Source of the DNA: Coriobacteriaceae bacterium AM113-163
GTDB lineage: Bacteria; Actinomycetota; Coriobacteriia; Coriobacteriales; Coriobacteriaceae
NCBI GenBank assembly: GCA_027673765.1
Contig: JAQDWB010000014.1
Coordinates: 1 to 58,491, forward strand
Direction of reading: 5' to 3'
DNA length: 58,491 nucleotides
Shown: positions 23,780 through 32,207 of the stretch, in pieces
Layout of the letters: the number at the start of each line of letters is the position of its first letter
Numbering within the stretch: position 1 is the stretch's first letter
The notes under the pieces: model-generated
The model's database searches: none
The model's input: the letters and a program-made list of their open reading frames with translations, nothing else
What the model was told of the DNA's origin: nothing
Position numbers and translations under genes: made by a program

Positions 23780-24715
23780 CTAATGCTCGATCCAGCAGCG
23801 CAGGGTCTCGCCTGCCTGCAGGTGACGCAGATTCTCCGCGGCGATGTCGACGACGTTGTTGAGCGTGGCTGCCAGGTGGAACCAGCCGGAGACGTGCGGC
23901 GTGATGAGCATGTTGGGCGCATCCCACAGGGGGCTTGTCGCGGGCAGCGGTTCGGGGTCGGTGACGTCGACCGCGGCGCCGGCGAGATGTCCCGACTCCA
24001 GAACGGCAACCAAGTCATCGGTGACCACAAGGTCGCCGCGGCCGCCGTTGGCAAAGAAGGCACCTGGTTTCATCGCGGCAAAGAACTCGGCGTTCGCCAG
24101 ACCGCGGGTCTCGGGCGTGCTCGGCATAAAGGATGCGACGATGTCGGCCTCTGCCAGGCGCTCAGGTAGGGCGTCCATGCCGTCCATGTCCTCAAACACA
24201 ATGGGGTAGACGAGTGGATGGCGCTTGATGCCGCGGACGTGCGCGCCCATGCCGCGGCAGAGCGTGGCAAAGTGACCGCCGATATCGCCCGCGCCCAGCA
24301 CCAGCACGTTGGCGTTTTTGAGCGAGGTAACTGGCCCCAAATCCTCCCAGCGATGTTCGCGCTGCAAGTCGTGATAGCCGGGCAGGCGCTTCATCATGGA
24401 AAGGACCATGGCAAACATGTGCTCGCTCACGGCCTGGCCGTAGGCGCCCACCGAGCAAGACAGTTTGGCGTCGGCTGGCACGGTGCCGGCGGCAAGGTAG
24501 TCGTCATAGCCGGCGGTCTGCAATTGCAGCAGCTGGAGATGCTCGCATGCCGTGAGCATGTCAGAGTCGATGTTGCCCAAGATCACGTCGGCGTTGGCGA
24601 CTTGTTCGCGCGTGATAGCGTCGGCGCTCGTGTAGATAAAGTCCTCGCCCGGAGCGCTCGACTCAAGAATTGCGCGATGGTGGTCGTTGACGGGCAGCAA
24701 AACCAAGATGTTCAC
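23780..24715 (-). CDS. D-isomer-specific 2-hydroxyacid dehydrogenase
   Basis: 311 residues; NAD-dependent reduction of a 2-keto acid to a D-2-hydroxy acid. The nucleotide-binding fold has VLVLGAGDIGGHFATLCRGM; the catalytic Arg lies in FMPSTPETRGLANAEF, Glu in DPEPL and His in MLITPHVSGW. These fit the GyaR/SerA-like superfamily. Start GTG 24715 (reading NILVLLPVND) is chosen for AAGGA seven bases upstream; an ATG at 24781 would read through the repeat at 24735-24769. Substrate is not evident. Confidence 0.88.
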   Translation of the reverse strand: MNILVLLPVNDHHRAILESSAPGEDFIYTSADAITREQVANADVILGNIDSDMLTACEHLQLLQLQTAGYDDYLAAGTVPADAKLSCSVGAYGQAVSEHMFAMVLSMMKRLPGYHDLQREHRWEDLGPVTSLKNANVLVLGAGDIGGHFATLCRGMGAHVRGIKRHPLVYPIVFEDMDGMDALPERLAEADIVASFMPSTPETRGLANAEFFAAMKPGAFFANGGRGDLVVTDDLVAVLESGHLAGAAVDVTDPEPLPATSPLWDAPNMLITPHVSGWFHLAATLNNVVDIAAENLRHLQAGETLRCWIEH

Positions 24716-24734
24716 AAGTAGTCCTTTCCGCTTG

Positions 24735-24769
24735 ACCCGCCAAAAAGGGACAGGTTTATTTTGGCGGGT
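24735..24769. repeat. CCTGCCAAAA hairpin repeat, copy 4 (CCCGCC variant)
   Basis: ACCCGCCAAAA-AGGGACAGGTTTA-TTTTGGCGGGT. The arms carry a compensating T-to-C/A-to-G change compared with copy 2, so the stem is kept while the loop is identical. It lies just upstream of the dehydrogenase ribosome site. Confidence 0.8.
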
Positions 24770-24794
24770 TTTATCAGGCAAAACGCTATAAAAA

Positions 24795-24839
24795 CGCCGG
24801 GCTTCGCGATGGTTAACATATCCATCGTGAAGCCCGGCG
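24795..24839 (-). terminator. Intrinsic terminator of map
   Basis: CGCCGGGCTTCGCGATGG and CCATCGTGAAGCCCGGCG form an 18-bp stem with one mismatch, ten nt past the map stop. The minus strand continues TTTTTATAGCG. Confidence 0.9.
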
Positions 24840-24848
24840 CATCCACGG

Positions 24849-25736
24849 CTACCAGCTCAGCAGCTCGTAGCCGTCCTCGGTCACCACGAGCTGTACCTCG
24901 CACTGGGCCGAATCGCTGCCGTCCTTAGTGCGCACGCACCAGCCGTCGCCCTTGCTGATCTTGATGTCGGGCGCTCCGGCGTTGACCATGGGCTCGATGG
25001 TAAAGACCATGCCCGGCACCATGATGGTGTCCACATCGGGCGCCTCGGTGGTAAAGCCCACAAACGGGTCCTCGTGGAACTCCTTACCGATGCCGTGTCC
25101 GCCGTACTCGCGCACCACGCTAAAGCCGGCGTCCTCGACGGTCTTTTGTACTGCCTCGGCCATAACGGAGAGCGGTAGCCATGGCTTGACGGCTGCCAGA
25201 CCCGCCTCCACGCTGGCACGGGTGACGTCGACCAGGCGCTGGCGCTCGGCCGAGACCTCGCCGATGCAGAACATGCGGCTCGAATCACTAAAGTAACCGT
25301 CCAAGATCGTGGAGCAGTCTACGTTGATGATGTCGCCCTCGTGCAGCACGTCCGTATCGCAGGGAATGCCGTGGCAGACCACATCATTGATCGAGGTGCA
25401 CACGCTCTTGGGGTAGCCCTCGTAGTTGAGGTCGGCCGGCGTGCCACCGTGCTCGACGGTGTAGTCGTAGATCATCTGGTCGATCTGGTTGGTGGTCATG
25501 CCTGCGGCGATATGCTCGCCCACATAATCGAGCACGCCCACGTTGATGGCTGCCGAGCGCTTGATGCCCTCGATATCGGCGGGAGTCTTGTAGAGCGTGC
25601 GAGGCAGAACCTCCCAGCCTTCTTCCCACAAGCGCTCGAGGCGCTCATCAAAGGCGCTATGGCATTTCTTGTATTTCTTGCCGCTGCCGCACCAGCAAGC
25701 GTCGTTGCGGCCGGGCACGGGTCCTTTGTCATACAT
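24849..25736 (-). CDS. map: Type I methionine aminopeptidase with N-terminal SEC-C motif
   Basis: Removes the initiator methionine from nascent proteins. The 295 residues start with a SEC-C zinc-binding motif (GRNDACWCGSGKKYKKCH), absent from the E. coli enzyme but known in several Gram-positive and mycobacterial forms, probably for ribosome docking. The catalytic domain has DVVCHGIP (substrate His), NVDCSTILDGYFSDS (metal Asp), REYGGHGIGKEFHEDPFV (metal His), FTIEPM and the last Glu near CEVQLVV. ATG 25736 with GGAAGT ribosome site. It is transcribed alone. Confidence 0.95.
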   Translation of the reverse strand: MYDKGPVPGRNDACWCGSGKKYKKCHSAFDERLERLWEEGWEVLPRTLYKTPADIEGIKRSAAINVGVLDYVGEHIAAGMTTNQIDQMIYDYTVEHGGTPADLNYEGYPKSVCTSINDVVCHGIPCDTDVLHEGDIINVDCSTILDGYFSDSSRMFCIGEVSAERQRLVDVTRASVEAGLAAVKPWLPLSVMAEAVQKTVEDAGFSVVREYGGHGIGKEFHEDPFVGFTTEAPDVDTIMVPGMVFTIEPMVNAGAPDIKISKGDGWCVRTKDGSDSAQCEVQLVVTEDGYELLSW

Positions 25737-25788
25737 GGCTAACTTCCTTTCATTCGCAGCTAGTATAGCCCACCCACGCGGCCATAAA

Positions 25789-25855
25789 AGTTGCGGTGAT
25801 ATAGTTCCGATTTAAGCGGTTTAACAGCACAAATAGGAACTATATCACCGCAACT
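25789..25855. repeat. AGTTGCGGTGA hairpin, copy 3
   Basis: AGTTGCGGTGATATAGTTCC at 25789-25808 is perfectly inverted at 25836-25855; one mismatch allows the stem to extend to 25 bp. It lies between the radical SAM gene stop and the map promoter region. Confidence 0.8.
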
Positions 25856-25896
25856 GATGGGGCGGGATGGCGGGCACTAGCTGCTGCGTGGTTTTG

Positions 25897-26673
25897 CTAG
25901 TAGCTCACCTGGCAGGGAATACCGAGGGCGCGCACGCGCGCGGCAATGGCGTCGAGCACCTCGGGCGCTGCTTTGGCAAGGCCGGCGACTGGTGTCTCGC
26001 GCGCGACCGTGTAGATGGTCGCCTCCTGCGGACGAATGCGCTCAAGCGCCGCGAGCCAGGGGGCAACATACTCCTCGCCGGTATTGTCGATGAGCTTGCC
26101 CTGATACTCGCCGGTCAAAAAGATCGTCTGGATAATAACGTGACCGTCAAAGCTTGCGAACGTCTCGATCTGGTGTTCGACGTTGTAGGGGCCAACAGGC
26201 TGGTCGAGCAGCTGGATAAACGCCGGGTCGACGGTATCGAGCTTAAGAATGTTGTCGTCGACCATCATGAGCGCGTCGTGCACCTCGGGGCGGTCGGCGC
26301 GTGTGCCGTTGGAGAGCACGGCGATCTTGGAGTTTGGGGCAAGCTCGTCGCGCAGTGCGACGGCGCCGGCGATGGCCCGTGGAAACTCCGGTGCGGCGGT
26401 GGGCTCGCCGTTGCCTGCGAAGGTGATTACATCGGGGAGCTCGCCCTCGGCTGCCATCTCGCGCAGCTTTGCCTCGAGCGCTTCGAGTACCACGGCAGCC
26501 GTGTTATACGGCTCATGGCAGGGGCGCTCGGCGTTGAGGCCGTTCTCGCAGTAGATGCAGTCGAACGTGCAGATTTTGCCGCTGGCCGGCATCATGTTGA
26601 CGCCGAGCGAGAGACCAAGGCGACGGCTGCGAACGGGCCCAAAGATGGGGCTGGCATTCAAAAACGTAGACAT
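25897..26673 (-). CDS. Radical SAM enzyme (elongator/TYW1-like small clade, unknown substrate)
   Basis: 258 residues with the iron-sulfur motif CTFDCIYC (Cys35, Cys39, Cys42), a preceding FGPVRSRRLGLSLGVNMMP that is typical of a conserved bacterial radical SAM group of about 240-300 residues, and TFAGNGEPTAAPEF, which is the GGE-like SAM-binding strand. No SPASM extension. Start ATG 26673 is placed after GAGGAGC; an ATG six bases earlier is possible and one at 26787 is not supported. Function of this clade is not established as far as I know. Confidence 0.8.
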   Translation of the reverse strand: MSTFLNASPIFGPVRSRRLGLSLGVNMMPASGKICTFDCIYCENGLNAERPCHEPYNTAAVVLEALEAKLREMAAEGELPDVITFAGNGEPTAAPEFPRAIAGAVALRDELAPNSKIAVLSNGTRADRPEVHDALMMVDDNILKLDTVDPAFIQLLDQPVGPYNVEHQIETFASFDGHVIIQTIFLTGEYQGKLIDNTGEEYVAPWLAALERIRPQEATIYTVARETPVAGLAKAAPEVLDAIAARVRALGIPCQVSY

Positions 26674-26898
26674 AGGCATATGCTCCTCAAGACAATTGTG
26701 CCTAAGCATAGCATCGGCTCCAAAGCAAGGTGTGGGCTCTTGCTTTACAAGTTTCGTTTTTTCACGTCGCTCATGATGCCGTGCCATGAAAAGCCTCGGG
26801 TCGGGTAAAGTTAATCTGTTAACAAGGTGTAAGGCAATGCGGGTCTATCCAACCGCACTGACGTGCAACTGGATGAGCATTGATGACGGGGGCACAAC

Positions 26899-27696
26899 AT
26901 GGATTTTACGGTCGAGAATGCGGGCACCACGATCGCCTGTCGCGAATATGTCGGCCCGGATGTGTCGCCTGATGCTCCTGCCTTGGTGTGCGTGCACGGC
27001 GCTTGTGTCGACGGCACATTTTTTGACGGTATCGCTTGTGAGCTCAGCCGCAACTACCGCGTAATTGCCTACGACCGCCGCGGCTGCGGTGGCAGCAGCG
27101 ATGCGGCAGACGGCAGCTATGATCTTGCCGCTCAGGCCGCCGACCTGCAAGCCGTGATCGAACACGTTGGCGCTCCGGCAAATGTGCTTGCGCATAGCGC
27201 CGGTACGTTGGTGGCGCTGGAGCTTCTTCGCACCGAACCCCATCTCGTTGCCCGTGCGATTCTGCATGAGCCGGCTGTGTCGGACAAAGGCGTCGGTATG
27301 GGCGCAGCTCCGGTTTTGCTCGATATGATTGCGGCGGGAAAGGTTTCAAGGGCGCTCCGGCTTTTCTTGGGAGCCCTCGGCGACTTGGACCCCGAGGCTC
27401 CTGGAACGACCGAAGCGGAAGCCAAACATGCCCTGCGCAACGGCCGCAGTTTCATGGCAAACGAATACGGGATTGCTATGACCTGCGTTCCCGATTGGGA
27501 TAGCGTTCGCGCGTCAAAAACGGTGGCCGCCGTGCTCCTGGGCGAGCTCTCGATTGGCACATCCCGCGAGGCTGGTACGCGAGCGGCCGCCGAATATCTC
27601 GATTGCCCCCTCGTGACAATCCCGGGCGCGCACAACGGCCTGCGCGATCGCCCGGCAGCGGCTGCCCAGACTGTCCGTAGCATCCTGGAGCTCTAG
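26899..27696 (+). CDS. Alpha/beta hydrolase
   Basis: 265 residues of the alpha/beta fold: the oxyanion region VCVHGACVDGTFFD, strand VIAYDRRGCGGSS, and the nucleophile elbow LAHSAGT with Ser100 (the first Gly of G-x-S-x-G is Ala). The acid is probably in the C-terminal third and the His in VTIPGAHNGL (near 235). The lid region (about 135-195) is helical. Substrate unknown. Start ATG 26899 lies 8 bases after a G-rich GACGGGGG. Confidence 0.82.
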   Translation: MDFTVENAGTTIACREYVGPDVSPDAPALVCVHGACVDGTFFDGIACELSRNYRVIAYDRRGCGGSSDAADGSYDLAAQAADLQAVIEHVGAPANVLAHSAGTLVALELLRTEPHLVARAILHEPAVSDKGVGMGAAPVLLDMIAAGKVSRALRLFLGALGDLDPEAPGTTEAEAKHALRNGRSFMANEYGIAMTCVPDWDSVRASKTVAAVLLGELSIGTSREAGTRAAAEYLDCPLVTIPGAHNGLRDRPAAAAQTVRSILEL

Positions 27697-27854
27697 CAGC
27701 CGTAAAAATCAAAACAGTCTTCACTCGCAAACGTTTCGGCCGTGTTAACAAATGTGCTCAAAACCTCACGTCTGCGGCTTCAATCGCGCCGCCTGCCAAC
27801 TCATAAAAATGTAACAGCATTCACGTGCTTACCTGCATCGGCAAGGTGTTACCC

Positions 27855-27883
27855 TTGTAACATTTGGAACCCACCGCTACCAT
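27855..27883 (+). promoter_or_regulatory. Promoter of the signalling operon
   Basis: TTGTAA (27855-27860) and TACCAT (27878-27883) with exactly 17 bp between, 25 bp before ATG 27908. Repeats of TGTAAC/GTTAC just upstream (27812, 27848, 27856) could be regulator half-sites. Confidence 0.65.
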
Positions 27884-27907
27884 GCGAAACTATCGAAAGG
27901 GCCCCAT

Positions 27908-29791
27908 ATGCTCAATAATCACGAGGTCAATCTAACCGACGAGGAGGCTGCCGCCGAGGTCGCCCGTGTCGCGAAGACCTACCCCGTGGTACGTTTGCTG
28001 TCGGTCGACCAGATTAAGGGCGATCCCAACTGCCTGCTCGCCGGCGATCGGTGTCCCTGTCTGCGCCAGTCAAGTCTTGAGGCCTTGGCGGCAGGTTCCG
28101 ATGAGGTGTCGGAACAGCTGCTCAACGATGGCGTTGAGTACCGCGCTCGCCTGCGTCCTCTGAAGGTCGAGGGCGAGCCTCACGTCCTGCTGATGGTGCG
28201 TCCGATTGATGAACAAGAGGCCGCAGAAGAGGACCTTGTCTACACCGACGTGCTGACGAGCGTGCGCAATCGCCGATATTACGAGGAAAAGCTTCGTAGC
28301 GCCCGTATGCAGGCCGGCGTGGCCATGATCGACCTTGATGATTTTAGGGCCTTCAACGATACGTATGGCCGCCATGCCGGCGACCTTGCGCTTGGTGCCG
28401 TGGCGACGGCCATACGCAGCGGTGTTCGTTCGACTGACGAGCTTGTGCGTTTTGGCTGCGATAAGTTTGTGGCCGTCATGCCCAATATTCCCTCTGATGA
28501 CTTTGCCCGTCGCCTGCGTCAAGTATCCGATGCCGTTCATTCCACGATTATTCCGGGGCATGAGCGCGTTAGCTTGACGGCATGCGTTGGTGGCGTTCGC
28601 ATTAATGGCGAAACGGTCGATGAGGGTGTTAGCCAGGCTGTCCAATTATTGAGCCGCGCTAAGGCAAAAGCCGGTACAGTCGTGACCGATGCCGAATCCA
28701 TCGAGGCCTTCCAAAGCGAAAAGCCTACGGTGCTTATTGTCGATGACTCCGAGATGAACCGAGCCATTCTCAACGAGATGCTCAAGGACGAGTATTGCAT
28801 CCTCGAGGCCGATAACGGTCGCGCGGCGCTCGACATGGTCGACCGCTATGGCGATGAGTTGTCGCTCGTGCTGCTGGACATTGTCATGCCGGGCATGAAC
28901 GGCTTTGAGGTGCTGGGCGATCTGTCGCGTCGATCGAATATTGACAATTTGCCCGTCATCATGATCTCGAGCGAAGATTCCGACGAAGTGGTGCTGCGTG
29001 CGTATGAGCTTGGTGCCTCGGACTATGTCAACCGCCCGTTTGACTCCCGTGTCGTGCGCCGCCGCGTAAGCAACACCATCCGCCTGTATGCCAAGCAACG
29101 CCGTCTGACGAGCCTGCTGTCTCAGCAGTACAACGAGCGCGTCAAGAACAGCCGCATGCTCATCGACATCATGGCCGGCGTCATGGAGCTTCGCAACGGC
29201 GAGAGCGGCAGGCACGTTACGAACATCGAAAAGCTGACCGAGCTGCTGCTTGGCTGTCTGGTCCAGCGTAGCGGCACGATCTTCCTCGACAATGAGGAAC
29301 GCTCCACGATCGCCCTGGCTTCGGCGCTGCACGATATCGGCAAGATGTCGATTGACGATGCGATTCTCAACAAGCCCGGACGCCTTACGCCCGAGGAGTT
29401 CGAGATCATGAAGACGCATACCACGATCGGCGCCGATATGCTGCTTGAGCTGGGTAGCCATCACGCCGGCAATGCGCTTATGGAATATGCGTACCAGATT
29501 GCGCGTTGGCATCACGAGCGCTGGGACGGCAAGGGTTATCCCGATGGCCTCAAGGGCGACGATATCCCCATCGCCGCGCAGGTAGTTTCGGTGGCCGACG
29601 TGTACGATGCACTGACGAGTGTGCGCGTGTACAAGGACGCTATCCCGCACGAGGAGGCAATCCAGATGATCCTGGACGGTAAGTGCGGCACCTTTAACCC
29701 GCTGCTGCTCGATTGCCTGCTCGAGGTGCAAGACCAAATTGCCGAGACGTTGGCACGCCCCGCCGACGTCGTCGCGTTTCCCACGATTTAG
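27908..29791 (+). CDS. Degenerate GGDEF - receiver - HD-GYP signalling protein
   Basis: 627 residues. Residues ~1-100: small N-terminal region with a CxxxxxCPC-like segment (NCLLAGDRCPCLR). ~110-235: GGDEF fold with DVLTSVRNRRYYEE and AMIDLDDFRAFNDTYGRHAGD, but the active loop is RFGCDKF instead of R-G-G-D/E-E-F, so cyclase activity is unlikely. ~275-395: receiver domain (VLIVDDSEMNRAIL, phospho-Asp in VLLDIVMPGMNG, SS in MISSED). ~410-620: HD-GYP with HDIGK and HHERWDGKGYPDGL, a c-di-GMP phosphodiesterase core that keeps its metal ligands. Cytosolic, with no membrane helix. The next gene encodes an HPt protein. Confidence 0.88.
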   Translation: MLNNHEVNLTDEEAAAEVARVAKTYPVVRLLSVDQIKGDPNCLLAGDRCPCLRQSSLEALAAGSDEVSEQLLNDGVEYRARLRPLKVEGEPHVLLMVRPIDEQEAAEEDLVYTDVLTSVRNRRYYEEKLRSARMQAGVAMIDLDDFRAFNDTYGRHAGDLALGAVATAIRSGVRSTDELVRFGCDKFVAVMPNIPSDDFARRLRQVSDAVHSTIIPGHERVSLTACVGGVRINGETVDEGVSQAVQLLSRAKAKAGTVVTDAESIEAFQSEKPTVLIVDDSEMNRAILNEMLKDEYCILEADNGRAALDMVDRYGDELSLVLLDIVMPGMNGFEVLGDLSRRSNIDNLPVIMISSEDSDEVVLRAYELGASDYVNRPFDSRVVRRRVSNTIRLYAKQRRLTSLLSQQYNERVKNSRMLIDIMAGVMELRNGESGRHVTNIEKLTELLLGCLVQRSGTIFLDNEERSTIALASALHDIGKMSIDDAILNKPGRLTPEEFEIMKTHTTIGADMLLELGSHHAGNALMEYAYQIARWHHERWDGKGYPDGLKGDDIPIAAQVVSVADVYDALTSVRVYKDAIPHEEAIQMILDGKCGTFNPLLLDCLLEVQDQIAETLARPADVVAFPTI

Positions 29792-29815
29792 TTTGACCAA
29801 AGGAGTTTTTAATCC

Positions 29816-30172
29816 ATGATTTCCATGCGTGAGGCGTATGAGAAGATCGGCGCTAATTATGACGATGCGTGCGCTCGGCTGATGGGCGAGGAAATGCTTG
29901 CCCGCTTTGCCCTCAAGTTTTTGGATGACGAGAGCATGGACAAGCTGGAGGCTGCCATGGCGGCAGGAGACGCCAAGAGTGCGTTTATGGCAGCGCACAC
30001 GCTCAAGGGCGTGAGCCAGAACCTGGGATTCGATAATCTGTACGAGCCGGCGGCCGTGGTGACCGAAGCGCTGCGCGGCGCCGATGCCGTTGACGGCGCT
30101 CGCGAGGGAATGCATGCGCTGCAGCAGCAATATGCGGCAACGATGTCGGCCCTGCGCGAGGCGGCCGAATAA
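29816..30172 (+). CDS. Histidine phosphotransfer (HPt) protein
   Basis: 118 helical residues with AAHTLKGVSQNLGFDNL, the HPt signature in which the His accepts phosphate. It begins 24 bp after the HD-GYP gene with an AAAGGAG ribosome site, so the two form an operon. No histidine kinase is nearby, so the phosphate donor must be encoded elsewhere. It may shuttle phosphate to the receiver domain of its neighbour. Confidence 0.88.
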   Translation: MISMREAYEKIGANYDDACARLMGEEMLARFALKFLDDESMDKLEAAMAAGDAKSAFMAAHTLKGVSQNLGFDNLYEPAAVVTEALRGADAVDGAREGMHALQQQYAATMSALREAAE

Positions 30173-30196
30173 GAGGCTGTGAGCCTTGATGACTAT

Positions 30197-30260
30197 GAGA
30201 GTGGATAATCTCCCGTTTTAGGCCCGGTGGCGGCCTCAAAGTGGGAGATTATCCACTCTC
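30197..30260 (+). terminator. Inverted repeat after the HPt gene
   Basis: GAGAGTGGATAATCTCCC (30197-30214) is perfectly inverted at 30243-30260 and extends inward with CCCGTTTTAGGCC / GGCCTCAAAGTGGG. A third partial copy ATCCACTCTCACC follows at 30280. It starts 24 nt after the stop, the same placement as other 3' elements here; there is no U-tract. Confidence 0.6.
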
Positions 30261-30348
30261 GTTCGATACGTGTCCAAAAATCCACTCTCACCCCTTCTGA
30301 TTAGTGAATTGCCTATGCACACTGTCGGGGCTTTCCGCATGCAATCCA

Positions 30349-30382
30349 TATCGTTGTTCGATAAACTGTTCGAATAACGATA
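30349..30382. promoter_or_regulatory. Palindromic operator upstream of DUF2975 gene
   Basis: TATCGTTGTTCGA and TCGAATAACGATA are 13-bp inverted arms with one mismatch around TAAACTGT. TTCGATAAAC inside it recurs, inverted, near 31391-31409, suggesting a common regulator. Confidence 0.6.
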
Positions 30383-30402
30383 GAGTCGACGAGGGTGAGT
30401 GT

Positions 30403-30963
30403 ATGTCTAACAGCGTTCAGCGTATGGCCAAGGCGGGCGAAAATATCAGGAAGCTTGGTTTTTGCATGGCAGCCGTTTTTGCAGGGATGCTCGTTGCTTT
30501 TGCCGCGTTGGTTGTTTACGTGATCTGGTATGCGGTTGCAAACGTTGTTTCTGTCGATTCTTTCGGTGTCGTGACGCTTCTCGATGGCGGGAGCATCGTT
30601 ATCCCAAGCGGGCTGTGCCTGGCACTCGTCGTGGGTGTTTCGCTTGTCGTTTTGTGCGGAATCAGCCATAACATCTCTCGGGGCGTCTCGCCCTTTACCA
30701 AGACGCATGTGCGGCTTATCCGTGTTCTCGCGCTTGCCTTTGCTGTTAACGCCGCGGTTTCGCTTGTTGGTGCCTATGGATCGGTCAATCTCACCATTGG
30801 CGGACTGGAGCTTTACATCGTGCCTCATTCCTTCGTTATTGAGATTTGCCAAGGCGCTACCTTTGATGCGGGGTCGTTTATCGGCGCAGTTGTCTGTTTG
30901 TTTATCTCGGCGATCTGGAGTTATGCCTCGCTGCTCCAAGAGCAGTCTGACGAGCTTGTGTAG
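30403..30963 (+). CDS. DUF2975-family membrane protein
   Basis: 186 residues with four membrane helices (about 20-43, 63-85, 105-130, 155-175) and the arrangement GISHNISRGVSPFTKTHVRLIRVLALAF typical of DUF2975. Such proteins are normally paired with a very short HTH regulator, as here, and are thought to sense membrane or envelope state. Start ATG 30403 after GAGGGTGAG; upstream in-frame codons from 30304 overlap the operator and are not used. The HTH gene follows after 8 bp. Confidence 0.82.
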   Translation: MSNSVQRMAKAGENIRKLGFCMAAVFAGMLVAFAALVVYVIWYAVANVVSVDSFGVVTLLDGGSIVIPSGLCLALVVGVSLVVLCGISHNISRGVSPFTKTHVRLIRVLALAFAVNAAVSLVGAYGSVNLTIGGLELYIVPHSFVIEICQGATFDAGSFIGAVVCLFISAIWSYASLLQEQSDELV

Positions 30964-30971
30964 GAGGAAAC

Positions 30972-31301
30972 ATGAGCTATCTCATCATCGAGCTTGAGAC
31001 GCAGCTGCTTAAGACCGGAAAGACCAGCGCTGATCTGATTCGGGCGACGGGGCATACTCCGGCTAATATTTCAAAGCTTAGAAACGGAAAGATAAAAGCT
31101 ATTCGCCTAAAGACGCTTCTCGATATCTGTGATGAGCTTGATTGTCAACCGGGAGATATTATTCAGCGCGTGAGCGAGAAAGAGCTTGAGGAGCTTATTG
31201 TCGAGCGCGCAAAAAATGTCGTGAGACAGATGCGGGACGGCGGAGGCAATGAGGTATCGCTTCCGACATCAGTCTTCGCTGTCGATTTGAGTGACGAGTA
31301 G
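30972..31301 (+). CDS. Small HTH regulator paired with DUF2975 protein
   Basis: 109 residues. Residues 10-70 form a Cro/XRE-type helix-turn-helix of the YozG-like type (TSADLIRATGHTPANISKLR, LLDICDELDCQPGDIIQRV). The C-terminal tail is an acidic/basic helix. GGAGGAAAC precedes ATG 30972. It is the candidate ligand of the operators at 30349-30382 and 31391-31409. Confidence 0.85.
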   Translation: MSYLIIELETQLLKTGKTSADLIRATGHTPANISKLRNGKIKAIRLKTLLDICDELDCQPGDIIQRVSEKELEELIVERAKNVVRQMRDGGGNEVSLPTSVFAVDLSDE

Positions 31302-31336
31302 CTTAAGGCAAACAACTAAAACGAAGTATCAGCGTG

Positions 31337-31370
31337 AAGGGACCTGTGTCTAACACGGGTCCCTTCTTTT
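31337..31370 (+). terminator. Intrinsic terminator after the HTH gene
   Basis: AAGGGACC-TGTGTCTAACACG-GGTCCCTT followed by CTTTT; inner GTGT/ACAC extends the stem. Confidence 0.9.
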
Positions 31371-31378
31371 AGATTATC

Positions 31379-31409
31379 TTGACAAATATGAGTTATCGAA
31401 AAACAATAA
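31379..31409 (+). promoter_or_regulatory. Promoter and operator of the ABC gene set
   Basis: TTGACA at 31379-31384 is a consensus -35; a weak -10 (AACAAT) follows at 17 bp. GTTAT-CGAAAAACA-ATAAC overlaps the spacer and -10, so a bound protein would block the polymerase. Confidence 0.6.
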
Positions 31410-31445
31410 CAACCATGGAAAACGATAAAGGAAAGAAGGAACGAT

Positions 31446-32207
31446 ATGAGCGGTTTTGCTATCAAGCAGAACGGGAGGCCAATGAACGCATCAGCGATAA
31501 AGCTATCAAAAGTATCAAAGCGCTATGGAAAACGGCGTGTGTTGCATGACGTTTCCTTCGAGGTGAATCAGTCTGAACTTTGCGCCCTTGTTGGTGCAAA
31601 CGGGGCGGGCAAAAGCACGCTTATTAAAATAGTGCTGGGCCTCTGTGAGCCATCGTCGGGGAGCGTGGAGCTCTTTGGAGGCAAGTCGAAAAAAGAGCTG
31701 AGCCTGATGCGGACGCGTGTCGGCTATGTGCCAGATTCCAGCGGAGCATACCAATCCCTCAGTGCGGTGGAGAATCTTCGGATCCGATGTGCGGAATGGG
31801 GGCTCGATGAGACACGTGAGGTTCCTCGCGTCTTGGGCCTAGTCGGGCTGGACGTCGATGAGAAAAAGAGCGTGAGCAGTTTTTCTCTGGGAATGAAACG
31901 GCGACTGGATATAGCTACGGCTTTGTTGGGCGACACCGACGTACTCATTTTCGATGAGCCGGCAAATGGGTTGGACCCGCTGGGCATCGAGAGTATATGG
32001 GCCCTTATCGGCCGATTGAATCGAGAACAGGGTAAGACCATGCTCATCTCTAGCCATGATTTGGATGAGTTGGCATCGGTTGCAACAAGTTGCGTGTTTA
32101 TTCATGACGGTGAACTGCTGAAAAAGGAATCGATGGATGTCATAAGGGATGAGGCGTCGTCCCTAAAAGAATATTACAGGCGCTTGATGAACGCGGTCTC
32201 GCTATGA
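31446..32207 (+). CDS. ABC transporter ATP-binding protein
   Basis: 253 residues with Walker A GANGAGKST, a short signature SSFSLGMKRRLDIATAL, Walker B DVLIFDEPANGLDP and switch His SSHDLDEL. The FSLGMKRR signature belongs to the ABC-2 (DrrA/bacitracin/lantibiotic-immunity) group. Start ATG 31446 has GAAGGA upstream; an ATG 12 codons later also has GGGAGG, so the N-terminus is uncertain. The stop overlaps the ATG of the next gene. Confidence 0.88.
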   Translation: MSGFAIKQNGRPMNASAIKLSKVSKRYGKRRVLHDVSFEVNQSELCALVGANGAGKSTLIKIVLGLCEPSSGSVELFGGKSKKELSLMRTRVGYVPDSSGAYQSLSAVENLRIRCAEWGLDETREVPRVLGLVGLDVDEKKSVSSFSLGMKRRLDIATALLGDTDVLIFDEPANGLDPLGIESIWALIGRLNREQGKTMLISSHDLDELASVATSCVFIHDGELLKKESMDVIRDEASSLKEYYRRLMNAVSL

